From an uncultured Lachnospiraceae bacterium (lineage in GTDB: Bacteria; Bacillota_A; Clostridia; Lachnospirales; Lachnospiraceae), in assembly GCA_900553635.1 (NCBI GenBank), contig USDU01000005.1:1-29522 (forward strand): a DNA stretch of 29,522 nt. The letters run 5' to 3'. The position numbers were made by a program, and so were the translations under genes. Positions 23,401 through 29,522 of this stretch are shown here, in pieces. Position 1 is the stretch's first letter. Each line of letters starts with the position of its first letter. The notes under the pieces are model-generated. The model did not search any database, had not been told where the DNA came from, and worked only from the letters and a program-made list of their open reading frames with translations.

Positions 23401-24719
23401 GCAGGAGTGAATGCACGATAAAAGGTGATGATAATATTGGCGGTATTGTGGGAGAAAGCTATGATAGCGTTGTCATCCGTGATTGCTATAATGCGGGTGA
23501 GATCCGTGGAGACGGAGATATCAGCGGCATCGTAGGAGATGCCAATGACAATACAATTATCGAGAATTGTCACAATACAGGCGCGATTACCAGTGACGAC
23601 GATGATATCGGTGGTATTGCAGGTGTTATCTATGATAATGTTATCGTCCGAAATTGCAGCAATACCGGTACCGTGAGCGGCGATGACGATATCGGTGGTA
23701 TCGTAGGAGATATCAATGACAGTGGAGTCGTTGAACGTTGTTATAATACCGGTGAGGTGAGCGGTGATGACGATATCGGTGGTATCGCAGGAGAAACCCC
23801 GGAAGCAGGAGGCATACAGGATTGTTATAATCTGGGTAAAGTAATAGGTAACAGTCATACAGGCGGTGTGGCAGGACATCATAGAGGGGAAATGGAATCC
23901 TGTTATAATATGGGTACTGTTAGCGCTACAGGCGGTGAAAGCAAATATGGAGCGATTGCGGGTTATGTCTATGGGGATGATTACGATGATGAGCACTATG
24001 GCGGCAAAATAAAGAACTGCTATTATCTGAACGGCACAGCAGAAAAGGGCATCGGAGCAAACGACAATACCAGCGAAAGCGAGGTTGTGGCACCGACAGC
24101 CTATGATGCAGCCGACTTTTCCAACGGTACCGTGCTGAATCTGCTGATTGCCAACCGCACCGGAGACGAGAACCCCTGGGACACCGAGGGCTGCAAGCCC
24201 CTGACCGATGCGGCAGAGGATACGACAGAACTTCCGGTACTGGCATGGCAGAAGCTGGCGGCACGGCATCACGGCGGGGAGGCCACCTGCAAGGACAAGG
24301 CGGTCTGCAGCGGCTGCGGAAAGGAATATGGCAGCCTGAATATGCAGAATCATATCCACCTTCAACATGTTCCGGCAAAGGCGGCGACCAAGACCGTCGA
24401 GGGTAATATTGAGTACTGGTACTGCGACGGCTGCGGCAAATATTACAGCGACGAGGCTGCCACAAAGGAAATTACAAAGGACGCGACGATCATAGCGAAG
24501 CTTATGGAAAAGCCGGCTGACACAAAGCCGACCGACACGAAATCGTCCGGCACCAAAACAAGCCATAGTAAATCAACAGCTTCCAGTCCGAAAACAAAGG
24601 GCAAGAGCCCGGAAACCGGCGATACAAACGTCATTTCCTTATGGCTGGCCCTGCTGCTCCTCAGTGGCGGTGCGGCATTTGGCGCAGTGATCGGCAGCAG
24701 AAAAAAATATAACAAGTAA
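20478..24719 (+). CDS. Large secreted, sortase-anchored beta-helix/GLUG-repeat surface protein
   Basis: This 1413-residue protein begins with a signal peptide (residues 1-25, ending VFA before EA). Next are a Cys-rich part (about 42-75, with CPVC) and a Glu/Lys/Gln-rich stretch (about 78-120), then HMHCICGG near 145. Residues 251-656 are about 15 beta-helix repeats of 25-30 residues built as GGAIYxxxxGxVxLSGGTIxxNxA. TISGG repeats follow at about 676-730. A Listeria-Bacteroides-type repeat (about 776-840) has FEGWYYADG. Residues 905-1170 carry GLUG-type repeats (DDIGGIVGD, CYNTGEV). Near 1263-1334 are CxxC pairs (CSGCG, CDGCG). The C-terminus has SPETG (1377-1381), a hydrophobic helix and SRKKYNK, a sortase sorting signal. 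ATG at 20478 fits GGAGG at 20466-20470. Adhesion or glycan contact is a guess. Confidence 0.92.
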   Translation: MKKRFLSILLTLCMVLSLVPMTVFAEANDEVKIISEENNGDTPVCICETACAAESMNADCPVCGAEGAVAESCGKYGVEESQEEQKVEQKEEQKAEKPQEEKPQEEKKEEQKEEGAAGEKKSGNAVTLQAAEGEEALKPVVNAEHMHCICGGDTEAGDHTSHSNVTFTPWNGTDAITYTNGEAYVYLTNDVKISSNLDVKDGNTLYLCLNGKTYASNGEKKITVRNGRLVLCDCDPDSSGVIQGANTDVWGGGCIYIYNSTLDIFGGKLTGGNVNRENGGGGAIALDDSQCVLNLYGGEISGNNGYKQGGAILLNNKDGKSGKVNLYGGTIRNNSAESGGAICVRGAGTVNFCGGTVSENIATNSGGVLYMEGEGTVTLSGSNIQKNSADRGGAIYMNQSGKVELTGGTINENKANIDGGAVYIKDGTVTLSGATVSKNEAKWGAAVYVNDGGSAVLSGGAISENKASEQGGAAFLRNGGNITLSGTEVTGNKAYKGGAIYANQGGMIELSGSTVKDNQADWDGGGIYLTENTTVNFNSGTVTGNRARWGGGFYLFGGGTLNLSGGNLTGNIAENETDDGRISAGGGVYSDNGNITLSGTAVTGNKADWGGGFHITSGTKLTIAGGSISVNQASLGSGAYLDSAGTIIAAGSTVEDTIYNEGRIEPKAESTAETDFRGEVTNSGTISGGAFSGAVINSGTISGGTFSNTVTNKSTIENGTFNGKVICAGSAADGNASGPLSGGTIKGGTYAQPIEMKAGTVYTDEKLAVVDGSHLLTYMLDGAVYLRQVLDDTVWPTQKTAPKKTDAYFEGWYYADGTRLAYRNAIFEDGTVTARYNSSYDGTEEHPVPISSVEELYLFWENVNQYGEIGLCAKLINDIVLNEGTFDADGNYSDGTAVEWTPIGTYEAPYTGTFDGAGHTIRGLYTNSSDDYQGLFAKLENATVKALTVTGYIEGYDYVGAIAGEAIGTTSISSCRSECTIKGDDNIGGIVGESYDSVVIRDCYNAGEIRGDGDISGIVGDANDNTIIENCHNTGAITSDDDDIGGIAGVIYDNVIVRNCSNTGTVSGDDDIGGIVGDINDSGVVERCYNTGEVSGDDDIGGIAGETPEAGGIQDCYNLGKVIGNSHTGGVAGHHRGEMESCYNMGTVSATGGESKYGAIAGYVYGDDYDDEHYGGKIKNCYYLNGTAEKGIGANDNTSESEVVAPTAYDAADFSNGTVLNLLIANRTGDENPWDTEGCKPLTDAAEDTTELPVLAWQKLAARHHGGEATCKDKAVCSGCGKEYGSLNMQNHIHLQHVPAKAATKTVEGNIEYWYCDGCGKYYSDEAATKEITKDATIIAKLMEKPADTKPTDTKSSGTKTSHSKSTASSPKTKGKSPETGDTNVISLWLALLLLSGGAAFGAVIGSRKKYNK
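21228..22447 (+). repeat. About 15 in-frame beta-helix coding repeats
   Basis: Units of about 75-90 bp each encode GGA/GGG-hydrophobic-hydrophobic, then SGG or TGG, then an Asn ladder (ENKA, GNKA, KNSA). Units are diverged at DNA level, but GGCGGAGC and TCCGG recur. The Asn ladder and regular spacing suit a parallel beta-helix. Confidence 0.8.
23330..24030 (+). repeat. GLUG-type coding repeats, partly near-identical
   Basis: Seven or so units encode (D)DIGGI(V/A)G followed by xxCYNTGxVSG. The DNA piece GATGACGATATCGGTGGTAT occurs at about 23681 and 23765, with a close variant at about 23602, so recent duplication is likely. Confidence 0.75.
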
Positions 24720-24760
24720 ATAGAACGCAGAACACAGGGGAAATGTGGGAACTACCAGAA

Positions 24761-24811
24761 GGGACTGCCGCTTCATCATCGATAACAGGTGATGGAGCGG
24801 CAGTCCCTTTT
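24761..24811 (+). terminator. Strong terminator after the surface-protein gene
   Basis: A continuous 19-bp stem (24761-24779 with 24789-24807, two G-U pairs) and a 9-base loop are followed by TTTTAT. It begins 41 bp after the stop. Confidence 0.9.
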
Positions 24812-24867
24812 ATCTGTATGTGTATATGAAATATTTTCAAAAGGATTTGTTCTGTCAAAACGAAATA

Positions 24868-24880
24868 ATTGTAGGACAAT
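24868..24880. promoter_or_regulatory. Upstream GntR/FCD-type operator of the TRAP cluster
   Basis: ATTGTAGGACAAT has the TTGTNNNACAA form typical of FadR-subfamily GntR regulators. It is centred near -102 from the predicted start and is an inverted copy of the site at 24985. Confidence 0.6.
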
Positions 24881-24940
24881 AATATAAATAAATGGACAAA
24901 ATGCATAAAATTAATATGAATATATTGGCGAAAAACAACA

Positions 24941-24969
24941 TTTACAAACAAATAAATAGACGATATAAT
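24941..24969 (+). promoter_or_regulatory. Promoter of the TRAP transporter cluster
   Basis: TTTACA (24941-24946), 17 bp and a perfect TATAAT (24964-24969) predict a start near 24976, about 54 bases before the first start codon. The surrounding 210 bp is AT-rich and holds no gene of its own. Confidence 0.75.
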
Positions 24970-24984
24970 AAAAGCACAGTAGAA

Positions 24985-24997
24985 ATTGTCCTACAAA
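24985..24997. promoter_or_regulatory. Downstream GntR/FCD-type operator of the TRAP cluster
   Basis: ATTGTCCTACAAA lies at about +10 to +22, where a bound repressor would block the promoter. Twelve bases match the reverse complement of the upstream site. Confidence 0.6.
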
Positions 24998-25029
24998 CAC
25001 GGAGAAAAACATTTAAAAGGAGGATAACT

Positions 25030-26130
25030 ATGAAAAAGAAAGTTTTGGCAGCGCTTCTGGCAGCAACGATGGTAGTCGGAATGACCGCATGCGGCGGTTC
25101 CAAGGATGCGACCGCAGACGCACCGGCAGCAGACACCACCGAGGACACAGCGGCAGACGCCGCAGATACCGCCTCCACCGGAGACGCGAGCTACGTGATT
25201 AAGCTGGGTATGACCCAGGGCGATGTTCCGAGAGAGGAAAGCGCGGAGGTAACCTGGACCGAGCGGTTTAAGGAAGAGGTAGAGAAGAACAGTAACGGAC
25301 AGATCAGCGTAGAGATTTATCCCTCCGGACAGCTGGGAAGTGTAGAGGAGAACCTGGCGGGACTTCTGAACGGTTCTCTGGAGATGACGGTAGCAAATGT
25401 AAACTCCCTGAACAACATTTATGCTGACACCATGGTCTTAAGCTGCCCGGCTCTGTTCAAGGACGAGGCACAGTGCGACGCGGTTCTGTCCGGCGAGTGG
25501 GGACAGGAATTCTTCGGCAAGATCGGCGAGGAATCCGGTATCCATGTACTGGCAGCCTTCTGTAACGGTATGCGTTGTTTCACCACCACAAAGACTCCGC
25601 TGACTACCGTAGACAGTGCAAAGGGCATCACCTTCCGTGTCATGCAGAGCGAGGTTTGTGAGAAGATGGTATCCGCTATCGGCGCGAATCCGGTTCCCAT
25701 GGCAGGCAGCGAGATGTATACAGCGCTTCAGAACGGTACTGTAGATGGACAGGAGAACCCGCCTGTAAATATTCTGAACGACAAGACTTATGAAGTACAG
25801 AAATACATGGTTCTGGACAAGCACATCGCTTCCATCGTAACCTTCGCTATCAGCGAGAAGTTCCTGGATTCTCTGCCGGAGGATCTGCAGAAGGTTGTAA
25901 CCGACGCGGCAGAAACTGTTACTCCGGAGGCTTCAGAAGTTTGCAAAAAGCTGAACGACGAAGGCGTGGCAAAGCTGGAAGAGTACGGCATGGAAGTTTA
26001 CACACCGACCGAGGCTGAGCTGGAAGACTGGCACTCCGCTATGAGACAGCCCTGTATTGACTACGTAACCGGTCAGGTAGGCGAGGATGTAGTAAACGGA
26101 CTTTTGACAGCAATTGAGCAGGCAAACTAA
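25030..26130 (+). CDS. TRAP transporter solute-binding lipoprotein, DctP family
   Basis: This 366-residue extracytoplasmic receptor captures an organic acid for a sodium-driven TRAP importer. The lipoprotein signal ends VGMTAC, so Cys21 is the anchor; an Ala/Asp/Thr-rich linker follows to about residue 55. Family marks are SGQLGSVEENLAGL, the conserved Arg203 in ITFRVMQ that grips the substrate carboxylate, GANPVPMAGSEMYTALQNG and VDGQENP. The start at 25030 is chosen over an in-frame ATG 138 bp upstream because AAAGGAGG (25016-25023) fits and a proper signal peptide begins there. An acid sugar is the inferred substrate, given the enolase-superfamily and aldolase genes downstream. Codon bias is strong, as in the other binding-protein gene. 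A hairpin separates it from the membrane genes. Confidence 0.95.
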   Translation: MKKKVLAALLAATMVVGMTACGGSKDATADAPAADTTEDTAADAADTASTGDASYVIKLGMTQGDVPREESAEVTWTERFKEEVEKNSNGQISVEIYPSGQLGSVEENLAGLLNGSLEMTVANVNSLNNIYADTMVLSCPALFKDEAQCDAVLSGEWGQEFFGKIGEESGIHVLAAFCNGMRCFTTTKTPLTTVDSAKGITFRVMQSEVCEKMVSAIGANPVPMAGSEMYTALQNGTVDGQENPPVNILNDKTYEVQKYMVLDKHIASIVTFAISEKFLDSLPEDLQKVVTDAAETVTPEASEVCKKLNDEGVAKLEEYGMEVYTPTEAELEDWHSAMRQPCIDYVTGQVGEDVVNGLLTAIEQAN

Positions 26131-26153
26131 AAAGAAATAAATTAGGAAACTGA

Positions 26154-26200
26154 AAAGCTGCCTGTTTGTATATGTAAAATATTCAGACAGGCAGCTTTAT
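26154..26200 (+). terminator. Intra-operon hairpin between TRAP receptor and membrane genes
   Basis: AAAGCTGCCTGT (26154-26165) pairs perfectly with ACAGGCAGCTTT (26187-26198). The T tail is short (TTTATT), so partial termination or 3'-end protection of the receptor mRNA is likely. Confidence 0.65.
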
Positions 26201-26229
26201 TAAAGAAGAAAGAGAGGTGCAGGAGGAGA

Positions 26230-26829
26230 ATGAAAAAAGCTGTATGTGGAATTTATAACGGCATGAACAAGATATCCGGCGTGATACAGAAAATTCTGGA
26301 AGCTGTTGTGATTCTGCTGGTATTGAGCTGTGCCGCGGACCTGCTTTTGCAGGTTACATATCGATTCATTCTGGTCAATTTTGTAAGCTGGTCCTGTTCA
26401 TGGACCACAGAGTACGCGCAGGACGCCCTGATTTGGATTACTTATCTGATGGTAGGCATCTGTTATAAAGAGGGAAGCATGGCTTCTGTCAATGTAATTT
26501 ATGACAAACTTGGAAAAAAGGGAAAGGTAGTACTGTACTGTATTACCAGAGTCATTGTATTCATCTTCCTGGTTATGGGACTGAAATATGGTTGGGATGC
26601 AATTATTTCCATGCTGACCTGGAGTTCCACCAGTCTGCATCTGCCGGGATATCTCCTTTACAGCGCGCCGTTCCTGGGCTGTATTCTTATGGGATATGAG
26701 GCAGTGACCGAGACACTGGGCGTATTATGTGGAAAATTACTTCCTTTCGTGGGCCGTCCGCCGAAGGAAGAGGAGATAGAACTGACCGAACAGGAGAAAG
26801 AAGAACTTCGCTCCATCGAGGGTGAATAG
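26230..26829 (+). CDS. TRAP transporter small membrane subunit, DctQ family
   Basis: This 199-residue protein has four hydrophobic segments (about residues 20-42, 60-80, 97-117 and 140-160), the usual DctQ plan. WTTEYAQDALIWITYLMVGI (from about residue 57) is a family-type stretch around TM2. The C-terminal tail is acidic (EEEIELTEQEKEEL). AGGAGG lies about 6 bp before the ATG. The large subunit starts 17 bp after its stop. It should pair with the DctM-type channel. Confidence 0.92.
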   Translation: MKKAVCGIYNGMNKISGVIQKILEAVVILLVLSCAADLLLQVTYRFILVNFVSWSCSWTTEYAQDALIWITYLMVGICYKEGSMASVNVIYDKLGKKGKVVLYCITRVIVFIFLVMGLKYGWDAIISMLTWSSTSLHLPGYLLYSAPFLGCILMGYEAVTETLGVLCGKLLPFVGRPPKEEEIELTEQEKEELRSIEGE

Positions 26830-26846
26830 AAGGGAGATGAGAAATC

Positions 26847-28124
26847 ATGTTAGCAGCCGTTTTACTGATTATTTTTCTGTTGGTTGTAATTGTAGGCGTT
26901 CCGATTAGCTTCGCCATGGGCTTTATGACCATTTCGGCGTTCACCATCGGAAATGGAGCCATGGTTATCATCCCTCAGAAAATGTTTTCCGGTGTATACA
27001 ATTTCACCTATATGTGTATCCCGCTGTTCATTTTGGCCAGCGAGATCATGAGCCGCTGCGGACTGACCATGAGCATCGTAAAATTCTGCGATACCCTGGT
27101 GGGACATATACGGGGCGGTCTGGCACACGTCAATATTCTGGCAAGTATGCTGTTTGCGGGAATCTCCGGATCCGCTACGGCGGATGCTTCGGGATTGGGT
27201 CGTATCGAGATGGAAATGATGACCAAAGCCGGATATACCAAGGAGTATTCCGCGGCGGTTACGGCGGCCAGCGCCATCATCGGACCGATTATCCCGCCCA
27301 GTAATATTATGATTATTTACGCAGTGTGCGCGTCCAACGTATCTGTATCGGCCATGTTCCTGGGAGGCATTATGCCCGGTATCGTGCTGGGCCTGGCTGA
27401 GATGCTGCTCTGCTACTATTTCGCACGGAAATACAATCATCCCTGCAGAGCAAGACGTTCTTCCGCAAGAGAGGTTTTGCATTCCTTCAAGCGTTCTCTT
27501 CCGGCCCTTGGCCTGCCGATTATCATTCTGGGCGGTATCGTGAGCGGCGTATTTACCGCCACAGAGTCCAGTGCGGTAGCAGTATTCTATGCGTTAATCG
27601 TAGCCATTTGCAAGCGTCAGATTACCTGGAAGAGTCTGGTGGAGTGCTGCAAGAATACGGCGAAAACCACAGCGAACGTTATGCTGATTATCTCCATCGC
27701 GTCAGCTATGAGCTACGCTATCACCGTACTGCGTATTCCCCAGGCCATGGTAGAAGTCTGCATGAAGTATGTAAACAGCCCGGCAGTATTCCTGCTTCTG
27801 GTGAATCTCATTCTGCTGATTCTGGGCTGCGTGCTGGATCAGAGCCCGGCGCTGCTGATGATGACCCCGATTCTGCTTCCCATCGCCATGAAATACGGCA
27901 TCGACCCGGTTCACTTTGGCGTACTGTGCTGCTTCAACCTGACCGTAGGCCTGATTTCCCCGCCAATCGGCATGACGCTGTTCGTAACGGCAAATGTGGC
28001 GAAGGTAAAACTGACCGATTTGTTCAAACAAATCATACCCTTTGTACTGGTTGGCCTGGCAGTACTTATGCTGATTACCTGGGTACCGGCCCTGACAACC
28101 TTTATTCCGAATTTATTTTCATAA
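26847..28124 (+). CDS. TRAP transporter large membrane subunit, DctM family
   Basis: This 425-residue protein is the ion-coupled transport channel, full length for the family, with about 12 hydrophobic segments. Conserved pieces are GISGSATADASGLGRIEMEM, SAIIGPIIPPSNIMIIYA, the TESSAVAVFYAL loop and a second-repeat LISPPIGMTLFVTANVA. The two PP-containing hairpins are the inverted-repeat tips that hold Na+ and substrate. GGGAGATGAG precedes the ATG. The enzyme gene for the imported acid follows after 45 bp without a clear terminator, so all are probably cotranscribed. Confidence 0.95.
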   Translation: MLAAVLLIIFLLVVIVGVPISFAMGFMTISAFTIGNGAMVIIPQKMFSGVYNFTYMCIPLFILASEIMSRCGLTMSIVKFCDTLVGHIRGGLAHVNILASMLFAGISGSATADASGLGRIEMEMMTKAGYTKEYSAAVTAASAIIGPIIPPSNIMIIYAVCASNVSVSAMFLGGIMPGIVLGLAEMLLCYYFARKYNHPCRARRSSAREVLHSFKRSLPALGLPIIILGGIVSGVFTATESSAVAVFYALIVAICKRQITWKSLVECCKNTAKTTANVMLIISIASAMSYAITVLRIPQAMVEVCMKYVNSPAVFLLLVNLILLILGCVLDQSPALLMMTPILLPIAMKYGIDPVHFGVLCCFNLTVGLISPPIGMTLFVTANVAKVKLTDLFKQIIPFVLVGLAVLMLITWVPALTTFIPNLFS

Positions 28125-28169
28125 TATAAAATGACAAAAATCTATTTTTTATAATATGAGGTGACAACT

Positions 28170-29279
28170 ATGAATGATTTAAAAATTACAGGCATTGACG
28201 TAACGCTTTGTGAGACAAGAGTAAAAGGAAATTTTGCGGATTCCACCCGAAATGTGGAGACTATCGGCTTTGCAGTGGTAGACGTGAGTACAGACCAGGG
28301 TCTGCACGGCATTGGTGTTACCTACCATGAGGTAGGCGGCGAGGCCATCCGTGATTTCATTAAATATGCGATTGAACCCAAGATGATTGGAAGAAGCCCC
28401 TTCGAGACGGAAGTGCTGTATGAGGAGAACTTCCACTATATGCGCGGCGTTGGCCGTAAGGGACTGGCCTTCTGCGCCTACAGCGCTGTGGATATCGCGC
28501 TTTGGGATCTGAAGGGCAAGGCTCTGGGTATGCCTCTGTTCCGTCTGCTTGGCGGCACCAATCCGGAAGTACCGATTTACGCGTCCGGCGGATGGACCAG
28601 CTATTCCACAGAGGAACTGGTAGCGGAAGCGAAAATGATGGTTTCCAAGGGCTACAAGAAGATTAAGCTGAAGGTCGGCGTAGAGGGCGGCAACAACCCG
28701 GATGAGGACGTAAGACGTGTGGCTGCAGTCCGCGAGGCTATCGGCCCGGACATTGGCTTTATGCTGGATGCCAACAATGTATGGCGCGCGGCGACTGCCA
28801 TCCAGTTTGCTAATAAGATTCGCGAGTACAACATTGAGTTCTTCGAGGAGCCGGTATTTGCAGACGATATTCCGGGACTGGCAGAATTTAAGCGTGGCAC
28901 CGACATTCCGCTGGCTACCGGCGAGCATGAGTATACCCGTTACGGCGTGCGCGACCTGTTTCTGAATCATGCGGTAGATATCCTGCAGTGCGACGCCACC
29001 CGTGTGGGCGGCTACACCGAGATGCTCCGTATCATGGCTTTGAGCCAGGCCTTTAATAAGGCATTCGCGCCTCATGGCATGGAGCATATGCATATGCATC
29101 TGGTTGCGGCTGCACCCAACGGCGTATATCTGGAGAAGTTGTTTATGTTCGACGAGGTTGTAAAGAGCGTATACCTGAATGCGCCGGAGCCGGTAAACGG
29201 TATTATGACTATTCCCGAGAAGCCGGGTCTCGGCCTGGAGTTGAACATGGATTATATCAAGGAGTGTAAGGGGAGATAG
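28170..29279 (+). CDS. Mandelate-racemase-subgroup enolase-superfamily enzyme, probable acid-sugar dehydratase
   Basis: This 369-residue enzyme has the capping domain (about 1-125) and the barrel of the mandelate racemase/muconate lactonizing family. Active-site residues are in place: KxK (Lys166, Lys168), metal ligands Asp200 in LDANN, Glu226 or Glu227 in EEP and Glu252 in GEHE, and a His302-Asp275 dyad. That dyad marks the mandelate-racemase subgroup, which removes the proton beside a carboxylate. Most transporter-linked members are dehydratases of aldonic or uronic acids, yielding a 2-keto-3-deoxy acid. The next gene is an aldolase-type enzyme that could cleave it. ATG at 28170 suits GAGGTGA (28158-28164) better than the GTG at 28161. 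The exact substrate cannot be read from sequence. Confidence 0.9.
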   Translation: MNDLKITGIDVTLCETRVKGNFADSTRNVETIGFAVVDVSTDQGLHGIGVTYHEVGGEAIRDFIKYAIEPKMIGRSPFETEVLYEENFHYMRGVGRKGLAFCAYSAVDIALWDLKGKALGMPLFRLLGGTNPEVPIYASGGWTSYSTEELVAEAKMMVSKGYKKIKLKVGVEGGNNPDEDVRRVAAVREAIGPDIGFMLDANNVWRAATAIQFANKIREYNIEFFEEPVFADDIPGLAEFKRGTDIPLATGEHEYTRYGVRDLFLNHAVDILQCDATRVGGYTEMLRIMALSQAFNKAFAPHGMEHMHMHLVAAAPNGVYLEKLFMFDEVVKSVYLNAPEPVNGIMTIPEKPGLGLELNMDYIKECKGR

Positions 29280-29282
29280 AAC

Positions 29283-29522
29283 ATGTCGAATAAAATCGAA
29301 GGAATTGCGGTTCCGATTCTGACACCGATTAATGAGGTGGAGGAAATCAACCATGAGCAGCTGGCGGCCCTCACCGACTATGTGGCGGAGGGCGGCGTAA
29401 ACGCCATTTTTGTAAATGGAACAACGGGCGAATTTGCCAGATTTTCCCAGAAATCCCGCCGGGAGCTGGTGAGTACCGTGGCCAAAGCCGCAAAGGGCAG
29501 AGTGGCGGTTCTGGCCGGCGTC
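29283..29522 (+). CDS. DHDPS/N-acetylneuraminate-lyase family enzyme, 5' part only
   Basis: Eighty residues are visible before the window ends. MSNKIEGIAVPILTPINE, the loop FVNGTTGEFARFS and the spacing to VLAGV match the start of class I aldolase-type enzymes of the DapA/NanA/KDG-aldolase family. GTTGE is the substrate-carboxylate loop. The Schiff-base lysine lies beyond the window. It begins 3 bp after the preceding enzyme's stop. Context suggests cleavage of a 2-keto-3-deoxy sugar acid to pyruvate and an aldehyde, or a dehydratase of the KdgD type, rather than lysine biosynthesis. Confidence 0.9.
   Translation, partial: MSNKIEGIAVPILTPINEVEEINHEQLAALTDYVAEGGVNAIFVNGTTGEFARFSQKSRRELVSTVAKAAKGRVAVLAGV

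Noticed and set aside
21228..24030. Regularly spaced repeats resembling a CRISPR array
   Set aside because: The repeats are in frame, degenerate and encode beta-helix and GLUG units; there are no constant 24-40 bp repeats with unique spacers.
23394..24566. 390-residue open frame on the reverse strand
   Set aside because: Mirror of the GLUG and Cys-rich coding repeats; repetitive Ile/Thr-rich sequence with no start context.
24892..25029. Upstream in-frame extension of the TRAP receptor
   Set aside because: It would place about 46 charged residues before the signal peptide and cover the promoter and operator; the ribosome site fits 25030.

Overview
The window comes from an endospore-forming, Gram-positive anaerobe, most likely a Lachnospiraceae-type Clostridia (Bacillota). 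This rests on a clear SpoVT gene behind a sigma-G-like promoter, lipoprotein-type solute-binding proteins, a sortase-anchored wall protein, strong AGGAGG ribosome sites, U-tailed hairpin terminators and moderate GC. I name no species. Nothing indicates a prophage, insertion sequence or CRISPR array; the one tRNA (Gln, CTG) looks intact.

Layout. 1-2413 (-) is most of a hybrid sensor histidine kinase, cut by the window edge. 2639-3537 (+) holds spoVT and a small zinc-ribbon protein, each with its own promoter. 3730-10806 (+) is a sugar-uptake operon: lipoprotein binding protein, two ABC permeases, a LacI-type regulator, an MsmX-type ATPase, a short HPr-like protein and 4-alpha-glucanotransferase (malQ). 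A promoter followed by two adjacent LacI/CcpA-type palindromes precedes it. Malto-oligosaccharides are the likely substrate. 10879-12033 (-) is a HipBA-type toxin-antitoxin locus whose toxin gene is broken by an internal frame-shifting deletion; antitoxin and operator palindromes look intact.

12301-15266 (-) holds an NSS-family sodium:amino-acid symporter and aspartase (aspA), with a LysR regulator divergent from aspA. The aspA upstream region is structured and carries a perfect CRP/FNR-type palindrome. 16523-17977 (-) is nicotinate phosphoribosyltransferase (pncB), with a 32-bp dyad between promoter and gene. 18232-19410 (+) is a cation-diffusion-facilitator exporter with manganese-type site residues. 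tRNA-Gln and a TetR regulator follow.

20478-24719 (+) encodes a 1413-residue secreted, wall-anchored protein with about 15 beta-helix repeats, a Listeria-Bacteroides-type repeat, GLUG-type repeats, Cys-rich zinc-ribbon-like segments and an SPETG sorting signal. 25030-29522 (+) is a carboxylate-sugar cluster: a three-part TRAP transporter, a mandelate-racemase-subgroup enzyme of the enolase superfamily, and the start of a DHDPS/aldolase-family enzyme. Together they suggest uptake, dehydration and aldol cleavage of an acid sugar. Two GntR/FCD-type operators 117 bp apart bracket its promoter.

The most notable signals are regulatory: paired operators at three promoters, hairpins separating each binding-protein gene from its permease genes in both transport operons, and the aspA leader. 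At gene level they are an HPr-like protein lacking the phosphorylatable histidine and the broken HipA.
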